Shown here: positions 7,973 to 17,313 of the stretch, one piece after another | Layout: every line of letters starts with the position of its first letter | Position numbering within the stretch: position 1 is the first letter of the stretch | From: Gaiellasilicea sp963791905 | GTDB taxonomy: Bacteria; Actinomycetota; Thermoleophilia; Gaiellales; Gaiellaceae | NCBI GenBank assembly: GCA_963791905.1 | Contig: CAWBTX010000002.1 | Location: forward strand, 62,001 to 126,000 | Length of the DNA: 64,000 nt | Direction: 5' to 3' | The notes under the pieces: model-generated | Database searches by the model: none | What the model was told of the DNA's origin: nothing | What the model saw: only the letters and a program-made list of their open reading frames with translations | Made by a program: the position numbers and the translations under genes

Positions 7973-9110
7973 TGAATCCGACCTTCCAGCTCGGTCGGAT
8001 CGCCGGCATTCGGATCGGCGTGAACTGGAGCTGGCTGATCGTCTTCGCGCTCATCGTCTGGTCGCTCGCGGCGGCGGTCTTCCCGTCGCAGAATCCCGGC
8101 TACTCCGACGGCGAATACCTCGCGCTCGCCGTCGTGGCTGCGCTCCTCTTCTTCGTCTCGCTCCTGCTGCACGAGCTCGGCCACGCGCTCCAGGCGAGGC
8201 GGGACGGTGTCGAGATCGAGGGCATCAACCTGTGGCTCTTCGGCGGCGTGGCGCAGTTCAAAGGCACCTTTCCGAGCGCCGCCGCCGAATTCCGGATCGC
8301 AATCGCGGGGCCGCTCGTCTCGCTCGCGCTCGGCGTGCTCTTCGTCGTCGTCGCGGCTTTCGCCGGGCTCCCGAACGCGATCGACGGGGTCGTTTCCTGG
8401 CTCGGCTACACCAACCTCATCCTGCTCGCGTTCAACCTGCTGCCCGCACTTCCGCTCGACGGCGGCCGCGTGCTCCGCTCGGCGCTCTGGTATCTGCGGG
8501 GCGATCTCCGCTGGGCGACAGCGGTGGCCTCGGGCGTGGGACGCGCGTTCGGGTTCCTGCTCATCGGTGCCGGGCTCGTCATGTTCATCGTCGAGGGCTC
8601 GTTCAGCGGCGCCTGGCTCGCGTTCATCGGCTGGTTCCTGCTCCAGGCCGCAACGGCCGAGACGCGCTACGTCGCGACTCAGCAGGCGCTGGACGGTCTC
8701 CGCGTGCGCGACGTGATGATCCGTCAACCCGTGACCGTGGAGGCCGACGTCAGCCTCGGGGAGTTCATGGACGACGTCGCGTCGTCGCAGCGGTACACGA
8801 CGTACCCGGTGCTCGACGAGGGGCACCCGATCGGGCTCCTCGCCTTCCGCTCCGTTGCGAGCGTGCCCCGCAACGAGTGGGACACGCGCCGCGTACGCGA
8901 CGCGATGATTCCCCGCGCGGAGGTTCCGACGCTCGACGAGGACGACGCGGCGATCGATGCGCTCGCCCAGCTCTCGACGGGTGCGTGCACCGCGGCCTCG
9001 TCGTCGACAACGGACGCCTCGCCGGACTCCTGTCGATCACGGATCTGGCCCGGGCGCTCGAGGTCGGGCGGCCGTCACGGCCGGTTCGGCGTCGCTCAGC
9101 CTCGGCCTAG
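7972..9110 (+). CDS. Site-2 protease family zinc metalloprotease with CBS pair (Rip3-like)
   Basis: An intramembrane metalloprotease of about 380 residues. Membrane helices start at residue 17. The zinc motif HELGH lies in helix 3 near residue 67, and the second metal motif NLLPALPLDGGRVL near 155. Two C-terminal CBS domains (residues 240-375) probably sense adenosine nucleotides. Such proteins cleave membrane-bound anti-sigma factors or similar substrates. The frame changes near 8980. Adding one G to the ACGGGT run gives TGCVHRGLVVDNGRLAG and the stop at 9110, so this is probably a sequencing gap. Confidence 0.85.
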
Positions 9111-9350
9111 GGAGCCTTCCCAGACTCGGACCCAGCGAGCAAAGAGTGCGGTTTGCTCACCCGGCCACGCGCCGTCGCACGGCATGGTGCCGGCTTCCAG
9201 TTGGTCGAGGATCGCGTCGGCGTGCGCCGAGACGTCGTCGTACGACCAGAGGTCGAACGCAGAGCGCATCGAGCTCCGATCGCCTTCGCGAAACAGCGGC
9301 TTGATGTCCCCGGCGAAGCTCACACCGCCGTCGTCACCTTGAACGGACAC
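9096..9350 (-). CDS. Conserved hypothetical protein with an acidic-aromatic core
   Basis: An 84-residue soluble protein. GTG 9350 follows AAGGAGGGG. It contains GDIKPLFREGDRSSM, FDLWSYDDVSAHADAIL and MPCDGAWPGEQTALFARW. I recall this pattern from a small uncharacterised family in soil bacteria but know no function. It follows the MFS transporter on the same strand and overlaps the convergent protease by 15 bases. Confidence 0.7.
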   Translation of the reverse strand: MSVQGDDGGVSFAGDIKPLFREGDRSSMRSAFDLWSYDDVSAHADAILDQLEAGTMPCDGAWPGEQTALFARWVRVWEGSLGRG

Positions 9351-9455
9351 GGGTCCCCTCCTTCGTCGCGTGCGTACGCCGTCGGCGCCGAGACGCGCGC
9401 CTCGGAGTAACCATGGCACAGCAGCACCGACGCGGCATCGGCGGGTGCGCGTGGG

Positions 9456-10941
9456 TCACGCGGCTTCGCGGACCACCTCGACCTCGGGTGCGACCACCGC
9501 CTCGGCCTCGACCGGACTCGGCTCTGGCCTGATCAGGCCACCGGCGATCGCGGCGCCGAGGACGAGCAGGCCGGTGAGCACGTAGAGCCCAGTTCGGTAG
9601 CCGTGGTCGAGTGCGACGCCGCTCGTCGCAGGTACGCCGGGGTGCGCGTCGACATACGCATTCGTCGAGGCGGCAGCGATCGCGCTCACGGCCGCGAGGC
9701 CGATGGCGCCGCCGATCTGTCGGCTCGTGTTCACGAGGCCGGAGGCGATGCCGGCATCGGCGCGGTCAACCCCGGACAGGCTTGCAATCGTCACCGGCAC
9801 GAACGAGAAGCCCATGCCGGCGCCGCCCAGCACGAACGCCGGGAAGAGATCCCAGAAGTAGTGCCCATCCACCGGCAGGCGCGTGAGCAGCGCGACCGAG
9901 GCGGCGGAGGCGAGCAGGCCGGCCGTCAGCGTCGGCCGAACGCCCACCCTGCTCACGACCGCCTGCGCGACGTTCGACGCGACGACGACCGTCAGCGCGA
10001 ACGCCGCGAACGCCACGCCGCTCTGAACCGCCGAGTACTGAAGGACGTCCTGCATGTACAGCGTCAGCAGGAAGAACTCCGAGAACGCGACCGCGCCGAT
10101 CACGGCGATCGTCGCGTTCGCGGCGGTGAGCGTGCGCATGCGGAAGATCCGCAGCGGCAGGAGCGGCGCCGCTGACCGCAGCTCGATCACGACGAAGGCA
10201 AGCACGAGCGCGATCGCAGCGGCGAGCAGACCCAGCGTGGTGGTCGCGCCCCAGCCGTCGTCCGTCGCGCGGGTGAGCGCGTAGACGAGCAGCATCAAAC
10301 CGGCCGTGATGGATGCCGCGCCGGCGAAGTCGAAGCGACGATGCGCGCTCGGCACGGCTCTCCCGCAGCAACCACGGGGTGAGGGCGATCGCCGCCGCGG
10401 CGACCGGCACGTTGACGAAGAAGATCCACGGCCAGCTCACATACGACGTGAGCAGGCCGCCGAGCAGGACTCCCGCCGCCGCGCCGCTTCCCGAGGCCGC
10501 GCCGTAGATGCCGAGCGCGATGTTCCGCTCGCGGCCGTCCGTGAATGTCGTCATCAGCAGCGAGAGCGCGGCGGGAGCGAGCAACGCGCCGCCGAGACCC
10601 TGCAGCGCCCGGAACGCAATCAACGACTCCTCCGACCAGGCAAGACCGCAGAGCAGTGAGCTGGCCGCGAAGAGAGCGAGTCCTGCCAGGAACAGTCGTC
10701 TGCGACCGAGCAGGTCGGCGAGCCGTCCGCCGAGCAGGAGGGCGCCGCCGAACATGATCGCGTACGCCGAGATGACCCACTGCAGGCTGGTCTGCGAGAA
10801 CCCGAGATCGGTCTGGATCGAGGGCAGGGCGACGTTGACGATGGCGACGTCGAGGATGACCATGAACTGCGCCACCACGATCAGCGCGAGGGCGCTCCAG
10901 CGCCGATCTCCGTGTCCAACTGCTGCCCGGCGTGACTCCAT
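9456..10941 (-). CDS. MFS multidrug efflux transporter, DHA2 (EmrB/QacA) family
   Basis: A 14-helix proton-drug antiporter of about 495 residues in the inner membrane. Motif C-type helix 1 reads VVAQFMVILDVAIVNVALP, and the loop motif GGRLADLLGRRRLFL follows helix 2. ATG 10941 follows AAGGA. The frame breaks near 10345, where one base is missing between SRAER and HRRFDFAGAAS. Both halves are full homologues, so error is likely. It is divergent from a MarR gene, with an inverted repeat in the spacer. That is the standard arrangement for a repressor-controlled drug pump. Confidence 0.87.
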
Positions 10942-10966
10942 ATCGTCGTCCTTCCCAATCGTTGGA

Positions 10967-11001
10967 GCGGACAACGATAACAAGAGTCAACAGTTGTCCG
11001 C
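10967..11001. promoter_or_regulatory. Inverted repeat between efflux pump and marR, candidate MarR operator
   Basis: GCGGACAAC (10967-10975) and GTTGTCCGC (10993-11001) are perfect inverted 9-mers around 17 bases. They lie centrally between starts 10941 and 11016. A nested CGTTG...CAACG pair overlaps the left arm. Position fits autoregulation plus pump control; binding is inferred. Confidence 0.5.
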
Positions 11002-11015
11002 GCTACACTTCTCGC

Positions 11016-11516
11016 ATGTCAACCTCTTCGACACCTTTGGCGTACCCTCCGGCGGCCCCGCCGCGCGAGCTCATGCTGAACACGCCGTTCCTCATGAAGC
11101 GCCTGGCGACGCTCGTGAAGGACCGGGCCTACGAGGCGTTCGAGTCGACCGGCCTGAATCCGCAGCACCACGCCGTGCTGTCGCTCCTCGACGAGGGTGC
11201 GCGCAAGACCCAGGCAACGATCGCCGATGCGCTCGGCTACGACCGCAGCCATCTCGTCGGGCTCCTCGACGAGCTCGAGGAACAGAGTTTCGTCGAGCGG
11301 CGCCGCGACCCGGGCGACCGGCGCCGGCATCTCGTCACGCTGACGCCGGGCGGCAAGGAGGCGCTCGTCCGGATGCGCGCGATCGCAAAGGGCATCGAGA
11401 AGGAGTTCCTCGAGCCGCTCAGCGCCGCGGAGCGGCGCACGCTGCACGCGCTGTTGCTCCAGCTCGCCACGCACCACGATCCGCGCTGCGCGGAGATGGC
11501 GCGGCCGAAACCCTAA
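11016..11516 (+). CDS. MarR family transcriptional regulator
   Basis: A 166-residue winged-helix repressor. The recognition helix region KTQATIADALGYDRSHLVGL is at residues 65-84, followed by the wing with the conserved RRRDPGDRRRHLVTLT (the MarR DxRxxR signature). ATG 11016 lies 6 bases after TACACT (11004-11009), so the transcript may be leaderless. It is divergent from the DHA2 efflux gene, which it probably represses. Confidence 0.88.
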   Translation: MSTSSTPLAYPPAAPPRELMLNTPFLMKRLATLVKDRAYEAFESTGLNPQHHAVLSLLDEGARKTQATIADALGYDRSHLVGLLDELEEQSFVERRRDPGDRRRHLVTLTPGGKEALVRMRAIAKGIEKEFLEPLSAAERRTLHALLLQLATHHDPRCAEMARPKP

Positions 11517-11607
11517 CGCCGGCCCGTCCTCGGGCGAAGCTGTAACACTCCCGCTACCCGGCCGACGGCGCGCTCCCGTTGCCGGAGATTCGGCCGGAGG
11601 CAATGGC

Positions 11608-11931
11608 ATGTACGTCACCATCACGAGAACGCGCGACCCGTTGGACCAACCGCTCGAGATCGCCACGATCGCGGGTGAGGAGATGCTGCCCTGGCTGCAG
11701 GAGATCGAGGGATTCGACGGGCTCATGATGCTCTCGAACGCCGCGGACGGCAGCACGCTCGTTCTCAGCTTCTGGGAGAGCGAGGAGATCGCGGAGGCGC
11801 ACCGCGTGGCGCGCGCGGAGTTCCGCGAGAAAATGACCTCCGCAGTCAACGTTCACGTCGAGGAGGTCAGCGGCTACGAGCTCATGTTCGCCCACGTCGG
11901 GCCGCGGCTGGTCGCGCTCGAAGGAGCGTAG
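11608..11931 (+). CDS. Antibiotic-biosynthesis-monooxygenase-like (dimeric alpha-beta barrel) protein
   Basis: A 107-residue protein with the strand-helix-strand pattern of the ferredoxin-like ABM fold. It shows MYVTITRTRDP, then WLQEIEGFDGLMMLSNAADG and LSFWESEEIAEAHR. ATG 11608 is preceded by CCGGAGG. Such proteins are heme- or quinone-acting monooxygenases or have no known activity. It lies 7 bases upstream of a methyltransferase on the same strand and may share its transcript. Confidence 0.65.
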   Translation: MYVTITRTRDPLDQPLEIATIAGEEMLPWLQEIEGFDGLMMLSNAADGSTLVLSFWESEEIAEAHRVARAEFREKMTSAVNVHVEEVSGYELMFAHVGPRLVALEGA

Positions 11932-11938
11932 GCGCGCG

Positions 11939-12532
11939 GTGGGGGAGTCGCCGTGGGATCCCGTCAGCTACCCGACGGAGATCCGGGAGGAGATCGCCCG
12001 CTATGACGAGCTACAGCGGCGGGTCGTCGAGGCGACGAAGGGTGTCGACGCCGAGGCGATCCTCGAGCTCGGGACCGGCGCCGGCGAGACGACTCGCGCA
12101 CTGCTCGACTCGCATCCCACAGCGACTCTGAGCGGCCTCGACTCGAGCCCGGAGATGCTCGCGGCGGCACGGGATGCGCTGCCTGCCGACCGGGTGGAGC
12201 TCCGGTTGGCGCGTCTCGAGGATCACCTCCCGCCCGGGCCGTTCGACCTCGTCGTGTCGGCGCTCACGGTCCATCATCTCTCGCCCGAGGAGAAGGCCGA
12301 TCTCTTCCGCCGCGTCGCCGACGTGCTCCCGCCCGGAGGCCGCTTCGTGCTCGGCGACGTGGTCGTCCCGGAGCGACCCGAGGATGCCGTGATCCCGCTC
12401 GAGCCGGGGTTCGACCGCCCGGACTCGATCGAGGCACAGGTCGGCTGGCTGCGCGAGGCCGGTCTCGCTGCGGACGTCGACTGGGTCGCGCAGGATCTTG
12501 CCGTGCTCCGCGCCGAACGACCGCATGCGTGA
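11939..12532 (+). CDS. Class I SAM-dependent methyltransferase
   Basis: A 197-residue Rossmann methyltransferase. Motif I is ILELGTGAGETT at residues 41-52, and the acidic ribose-binding residue is in LSGLDSSPEML. Motif IV-like FDLVVSALTVHHL follows, and the post-IV PPGGRFVLGDVVVP closes it. The GTG start at 11939 lacks a good ribosome site. The last bases overlap the ATG of the SRPBCC gene, so the two are coupled. The substrate is unknown. Confidence 0.83.
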   Translation: MGESPWDPVSYPTEIREEIARYDELQRRVVEATKGVDAEAILELGTGAGETTRALLDSHPTATLSGLDSSPEMLAAARDALPADRVELRLARLEDHLPPGPFDLVVSALTVHHLSPEEKADLFRRVADVLPPGGRFVLGDVVVPERPEDAVIPLEPGFDRPDSIEAQVGWLREAGLAADVDWVAQDLAVLRAERPHA

Positions 12533-12968
12533 GCTACACGCTCAGATCGAGATCGACGCGCCTCCGGACCGTGTGTGGCAGGTCCTGACCGACTTCGACG
12601 CCTACCCGGAGTGGAATCCGTTCATCCGCTCGATCGAGGGCGATGCAGAGGTCGGCTCGCAACTGAAGGTCAGGATCGAGCCGCCCGGCGCCCGCGGCAT
12701 GACGTTCAGGCCGACCGTGCGCGCCGCCGAGCCCGCGCGCGAGCTGCGCTGGCTCGGCCGGCTGCTCGTTCCCGGGCTCGTCGACGGGGAGCACACGCTC
12801 GCGCTCGAGCCGCTCGAGGGAGGGCGCACGCGGTTCGACCAGAGCGAGCGCTTCAGCGGGATCCTCGTCGGTTTGATCTCGAAGACGCTCGCGGCGACCG
12901 AGCAGGGTTTCACGCAGATGAACGAGGCGCTCAAGCGCCGCGCGGAGGACTTGACAGCAACGCCGTGA
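12525..12968 (+). CDS. SRPBCC family protein (START-like fold)
   Basis: A 147-residue helix-grip-fold ligand-binding protein. It opens MRELHAQIEIDAPPDRVWQV with FDAYPEWNPFIRSIEGD, the classic SRPBCC beginning. The C-terminal helix contains ATEQGFTQMNEALKRR. ATG 12525 overlaps the methyltransferase stop by 8 bases. Family members bind or modify hydrophobic small molecules. The methyltransferase pairing suggests a shared substrate, which is unproven. Confidence 0.83.
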   Translation: MRELHAQIEIDAPPDRVWQVLTDFDAYPEWNPFIRSIEGDAEVGSQLKVRIEPPGARGMTFRPTVRAAEPARELRWLGRLLVPGLVDGEHTLALEPLEGGRTRFDQSERFSGILVGLISKTLAATEQGFTQMNEALKRRAEDLTATP

Positions 12969-12969
12969 T

Positions 12970-12998
12970 TTAGTCAAATGTCTAAGTCAGATGGCTAA
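12970..12998. promoter_or_regulatory. Tandem palindromic site over the TetR start codon
   Basis: TTAGTCAAATGTCTAA (12970-12985) is symmetric at 12 of 16 positions. A second copy of the pattern, TAAGTCAGATGGCTAA (12983-12998), overlaps it and covers ATG 12991. Two helical-turn-spaced sites on a TetR gene's own start suggest autorepression. Confidence 0.5.
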
Positions 12999-13563
12999 CG
13001 TTGCTGTTCGACCCGGACACGAGACCGAGCAGGCGCTGCTCGACGCAGCCGAGCGGCTGCTCGACGAGGTCGGATACGCAGGCATCACCACGCGTCGGCT
13101 CGCCGAGGCCGCCGGAGTCAACAACGGGCTCGTCCACTACTACTTCGGCTCGAACGAGAACCTGCTCGTGCGCGCCCTCGAGCGCTTCACCGAGCGGTTG
13201 ATCGCGCGCCAGCGAGAGCTCTATGCCGCCGAGACGCCCTTCGTGGAGAAGTGGCGGACGGCGATGCGCTACCTCGTGAGCGAGGACACCACGTACGAGA
13301 AGATCTGGCTGGAGCTGCAGGCCATGGCCTGGAACGATGCGGGTCTGCGAGCTCGGCTCGCGAAGGTGAACGCCGAGTGGCGCGCGGTTCTGACCGAAGC
13401 GTTCGAGCAGCCGCATCGCGAGCTCGGAATCGAGCTGCCGCTCGACGCGCTCGTCGCGCTCGTGATGACGTTCAACATCGGGATCATCGTCGAACGCCTC
13501 GGCGGCCTCGACACCGGCCATGCGGAGCTGCTCGACTGGATCGACCAGTGGCTGTCGAGCTGA
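12991..13563 (+). CDS. TetR family regulator heading the SBP56 operon
   Basis: A 190-residue regulator. The helix-turn-helix reads GITTRRLAEAAGVNNGLVHYYF (residues 31-52), followed by SNENLLVRALERF. There is no ribosome site before ATG 12991, which sits within the operator-like repeat, so the transcript is probably leaderless. Its end overlaps the next gene's GTG (13548) by 16 bases. It is therefore co-translated with the hydrolase-glycosyltransferase and SBP56 genes and likely controls them. Confidence 0.87.
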   Translation: MANVAVRPGHETEQALLDAAERLLDEVGYAGITTRRLAEAAGVNNGLVHYYFGSNENLLVRALERFTERLIARQRELYAAETPFVEKWRTAMRYLVSEDTTYEKIWLELQAMAWNDAGLRARLAKVNAEWRAVLTEAFEQPHRELGIELPLDALVALVMTFNIGIIVERLGGLDTGHAELLDWIDQWLSS

Positions 13564-15736
13564 CCGCCCCCGCGCCCGAGCAGACACGGGCGCGCTACCC
13601 GGACGAGTCCGGCGTCGTCGAGCGCGACGGCGTCCGGATCTTCTACGAGGTCTACGGCTCCGGCGAGCCGACTGTCTTGCTCATGCCGACGTGGTCGATC
13701 ATCCACTCGCGCCACTGGAAGATGCAGATCCCGTACCTCGCGCGGCACTGCCGCGTGCTCACGTTCGACGGGCGCGGCAATGGGAGGTCCGACCGGCCGC
13801 CCGAGCCGGAGGCCTACCGCGAGGAGGAGTTCGCCGCCGACGCGCTCGCGGTGATGGACGCCACCGGCACCGAGCGGGCCGTGCTGGTCTCGCTTTCGCG
13901 AGGCGCGGAGCGTTCGCTGCTGCTCGCCGCGAGCCACCCGGAGAGGGTCGACGAAGATGGTGTTCATCGCGCCTGCTCTGCCCTTGCCGCCGGTTGTGCC
14001 GCGCGCGAGGGCGGCCCAGGACTTCCTCGAGCCACACGAGCACCCGACAGGGTGGGAGAAGTGGAACCGCCACTACTGGCTCGAGCACTACGAGGACTTC
14101 CTCGAGTTCTTCTTCTCGCAGTGCTTGACGGAGCCGCACTCGACGAAACAGCGCGAGGACGCGGTCGGGTGGGGCCTCGACACGGACGCCGAGACGTTGG
14201 TCGCGACGCAGCTGGCGCCGAGGCTCCCCGACGAGGAGAGCGTGCGGGAGCTCGTCGCCCGCATCGACTGCCCGGTGCTCGTCATCCACGGCACGGACGA
14301 CGCCGTGCGGCCGTGGGAGTCTGGCGCGCGTCTGGCCGAGCTCACGAACGGTGCGCTCGCGCTCCTCGAGGGGTCGGGACACTTTCCCCACGCACGCGAC
14401 CCGGTCAAGGTCAACCTGCTCCTGCGCGACTTCGTCAAGCCGGCGCCGCCGCCGCAGCGCTGGGTTCGCGGCAGGTCGCGCGGCAAGCGTGCGCTGTTCA
14501 TCTCGTCGCCGATCGGGCTCGGCCACGCGCAGCGTGACGCGGCGATCGCCGACGAGCTGCGAAAGCTCCATCCGGACCTCGAGATCGACTGGCTCGCTCA
14601 GCACCCCGTCACGGCGGTGCTCGAGGCGCGCGGCGAGCGAATCCATCCGGCCAGCGGCTTCCTTGCAAACGAGTCGCGCCACATCGAGAGCGAGTCGGCC
14701 GAGCACGATCTGCACTGCTTCCAGGCGATCCGGCGCATGGACGAGATCCTGCTCGCCAACTTCATGGTCTTCCACGACCTCGTCCGCGAGGAGCAGTACG
14801 ACCTCTGGATCGGCGACGAGGCCTGGGAGCTCGACTACTACCTGCACGAGAACCCGGAGCAGAAGCGGACGCCCTACGTCTGGCTGACCGACTTCGTCGG
14901 CTGGCTGCCGATGCCCGACGGCGGCGACCACGAGGCGTTCCTGACCGGCGACTACAACGAGGAGATGATCGAGCACATCGCTCGCTTCCCGCGCGTGCGC
15001 GATCAGGCCGTCTTCGTCGGCAACCGCGAGGAGATCGTGCCCGAGCGGTTCGCGCCCCACCTGCCCTGGATCCGGGAGTGGACCGGAGGAGCACTACTCG
15101 TTCGCGGGCTACGTCACGGGGTTCGATCCCGCCGAGTTCGCCGACCGGGCAGCGCTCAGGGCAGAGCTCGGCTACGGGGAGGACGAGCAAGTCTGCCTTG
15201 TCACGGTTGGGGGGTCGGGCGTAGGCGGCGACCTCCTACGACGGGTGATCGCCGCCTACCCCGAGGCGAAGGAGCGCGTGCCGGCGCTGCGGATGGTCGT
15301 CGTCGCCGGGCCGCGCATCGACCCCGACTCGCTGTCCCGTCACGAGGGCCTCGAGGTGCGCGCCTACGTCCACCAGCTCTACCGGCACCTGGCCGCCTGC
15401 GACCTGGCCGTCGTCCAGGGCGGGCTGACGACATCGATGGAGCTGACGGCGAACCGACGCCCCTTCCTCTACTTCCCGCTCCGCCACCACTTCGAGCAAA
15501 ACATTCACGTCCGCCACCGCCTCGAGCGCTACCGCGCGGGGCGCCGCATGGACTTCGAGCACGAGACACCCGAGACGATCGCCCTCGCGATCGCCGAGAC
15601 GATCGGCCAGGATGTCGACTACCACCCCGTCGAGACGGACGGCGCCGCCCGCGCCGCGGCGCTGATCGCGCCCCTGCTCGAAGAGGGCAAACCGCGAACC
15701 CGCCACAGCACAGCCGCCATCCGAAAGGAGCTTTGA
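13548..15736 (+). CDS. Alpha/beta-hydrolase - glycosyltransferase fusion protein, two frame breaks
   Basis: About 728 residues in two parts. Residues 1-300 are an alpha/beta hydrolase: RDGVRIFYEVYGSGEPTVLL, FDGRGNGRSDRP, a nucleophile elbow SLSRGAER, and the late CPVLVIHGTDDAVRPWESG and GSGHFPHARD with the acid and histidine. Residues 310-720 resemble an MGT/UGT-type glycosyltransferase: RALFISSPIGLGHAQRDAAIA, then LVTVGGSGVGGDLL and VVQGGLTTSMEL, the donor-binding end. The frame changes near 13955 and 15087; removing one base at each (GACGAAG to GACAAG, ACCGGAGG to ACCGAGG) restores it. The SBP56 ATG lies 1 base after its stop. Confidence 0.75.
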
Positions 15737-15737
15737 G

Positions 15738-17066
15738 ATGCACGCGAACCACGACAAGCCGTCTTCCTTCTACAGCTCGCCGACAGAGGCGATGCAGGCT
15801 CCGGCCGAGGAGTTCGTCTACCTCGCCTGTCTGCACGAGGGCACCGGCGTGGAGAAGCCCGACTTCCTGGCAGTCGTCGACGCCGAGAACGGGAAGATCG
15901 TCCACGAGCTGCCGATGCCGAACGTGGGCGACGAGCTGCACCACTTCGGCTGGAACCGCTGCTCGTCGGCCTGCCACGGGCCTGACCGGTCGCACCTGAT
16001 CGTGCCCGGCTTCCGCTCGTCGCGCTTCCACATCGTGAACGTGGCCGACGACCCACGCCGGCCGCGGATCGAGAAGGTCATCGAGCCGGAGGAGGTCATC
16101 CGCGAGACCGGCTACACCCGCCCGCACACGGTCCACTGCATGCCCGGCGACAACATCGTCGTCGCCATGCTCGGCGACGCCGAGGGCAACGGCTCCGGCG
16201 GCTTCGCCGTCATCGATGCGCAGACCTTCGAGGTCAAGGGCCGCTGGGAGAACGGCGGCGAGAAGCCGCCGCTCAACTACGACTTCTGGTACCAGCCACG
16301 CAAGAACGTGCTCGTGTCGAGCGAGTTCGGCGAGCCGAACGCCTACGAGAAGGGCTTCGACCTCGAGGACGTCGGCGCAGGCCGGTACGGGCAGCGGATC
16401 CACTTCTGGGATCTCGAGAAGCGGACACTGCAGCAGTCGATCGACCTTGGCGAGAAGGGCCTCGTCCCGCTCGAGGTGCGCTGGCAGCACGATCCCGACT
16501 CGGATCAGGGCTTCGTCGGCGCGGCCCTGTCCAGCGTGATGTGGCACTTCGGCCGTGACAACGGCTCGTTCGCGGCCACGCCCGTGATCGAGGTGGAGAG
16601 CGTCGAGCTCGAGGGCTGGCCGTTCCCGGTACCCGGCCTGATCACGGATCTCGTCCTCTCGATGGACGACCGCTTCCTCTACTTCGCCAACTGGTTGCAC
16701 GGCGACCTCCGCCAGTACGACGTCTCCGATCCGCGCAAGCCCAAGCTGACCGGTCAGCTCTGGCTGGGCGGCGTGCTCGGACGGCCAAGCGACGCCGGCC
16801 GCGACCTCAGCGGCGGCCCCAACATGATCCAGCTCTCCTTCGACGGCCGTCGCCTCTACGTCAGCAATTCGCTCTATTCCACGTGGGACAACCAGTTCTA
16901 TCCGGAGATGCGCTCCTGGCTCCTGCGGATCGACTGCGATCCGAACGGCGGGATGCAGATCGACCGCGACTTCTTCGTCGACTTCCACGACCGTCCCGAC
17001 GGCCCGGCACGCGCACACGAGGTACGGCTGCAGAACGGCGACTGCACGACCGAGATCTTCCAGTGA
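15738..17066 (+). CDS. SBP56 family selenium-binding protein / methanethiol oxidase
   Basis: A 442-residue beta-propeller protein. Bacterial members oxidise methanethiol to formaldehyde, sulfide and peroxide with bound copper. Landmarks are DFLAVVDAENGKIVHELPMPN, HFGWNRCSSACHG (the conserved cysteine region), RPHTVHCMPGDNIVV, FWYQPRKNVLVSSEFGEP and MWHFGRDNGSF. ATG 15738 lies just after the fusion gene's stop, with AAAGGAG upstream. A further membrane ORF overlaps its stop. The usual SCO1/MauG-like partners of methanethiol oxidase operons are absent, so the substrate here is open. Confidence 0.88.
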   Translation: MHANHDKPSSFYSSPTEAMQAPAEEFVYLACLHEGTGVEKPDFLAVVDAENGKIVHELPMPNVGDELHHFGWNRCSSACHGPDRSHLIVPGFRSSRFHIVNVADDPRRPRIEKVIEPEEVIRETGYTRPHTVHCMPGDNIVVAMLGDAEGNGSGGFAVIDAQTFEVKGRWENGGEKPPLNYDFWYQPRKNVLVSSEFGEPNAYEKGFDLEDVGAGRYGQRIHFWDLEKRTLQQSIDLGEKGLVPLEVRWQHDPDSDQGFVGAALSSVMWHFGRDNGSFAATPVIEVESVELEGWPFPVPGLITDLVLSMDDRFLYFANWLHGDLRQYDVSDPRKPKLTGQLWLGGVLGRPSDAGRDLSGGPNMIQLSFDGRRLYVSNSLYSTWDNQFYPEMRSWLLRIDCDPNGGMQIDRDFFVDFHDRPDGPARAHEVRLQNGDCTTEIFQ

Positions 17067-17217
17067 TCGTCGCCCACCACTTTGGCGAGCACCTCATCCC
17101 GGCGCTCGTGGCGGGGGGTGCTCGACCGGGCCCGCTCTACTCATCGTCGTGCGGGCCCGGCTGAGCCGCCTCGGGTCGCTACGCCGGCGGTCTCGGTCCG
17201 GCGCTCCGCCCGCCTGA
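17063..17217 (+). CDS. Small membrane protein coupled to SBP56, one frame break
   Basis: GTG 17063 overlaps the SBP56 stop as GTGA and reads VIVAHHFGEHLIPALVAGGA. One indel near 17125 then gives PALLIVVRARLSRLGSLRRR and a stop at 17217, about 50 residues in all. The pattern is an amphipathic start with His residues, one membrane helix and an Arg-rich cytoplasmic tail. Without the correction it ends at 17164. I recall similar short ORFs beside SBP56 genes but no function. It might anchor or deliver metal to SBP56. Confidence 0.5.
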
Positions 17218-17237
17218 CACCGGCGAGCAGCTCGAGG

Positions 17238-17266
17238 GATGGAGGCTGTGGCGACCAGCCTCCATC
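17238..17266. terminator. Perfect 11-bp hairpin between convergent genes
   Basis: GATGGAGGCTG and CAGCCTCCATC flank a 7-base loop, between the SBP56 operon end (17217) and the convergent RTX-like gene's stop (17314). It can serve both strands; there is no clear T tract. Confidence 0.6.
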
Positions 17267-17313
17267 TCTGCATCTAGCCTGGGTCCACTGCGCGGCCGCC
17301 CGGCCTGACGTGC

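Noticed and set aside
17126..17160. Perfect 10-bp hairpin CCGGGCCCGC/GCGGGCCCGG as a terminator of SBP56
   Set aside because: It lies within the small coupled membrane ORF, and the hairpin at 17238-17266 is better placed.
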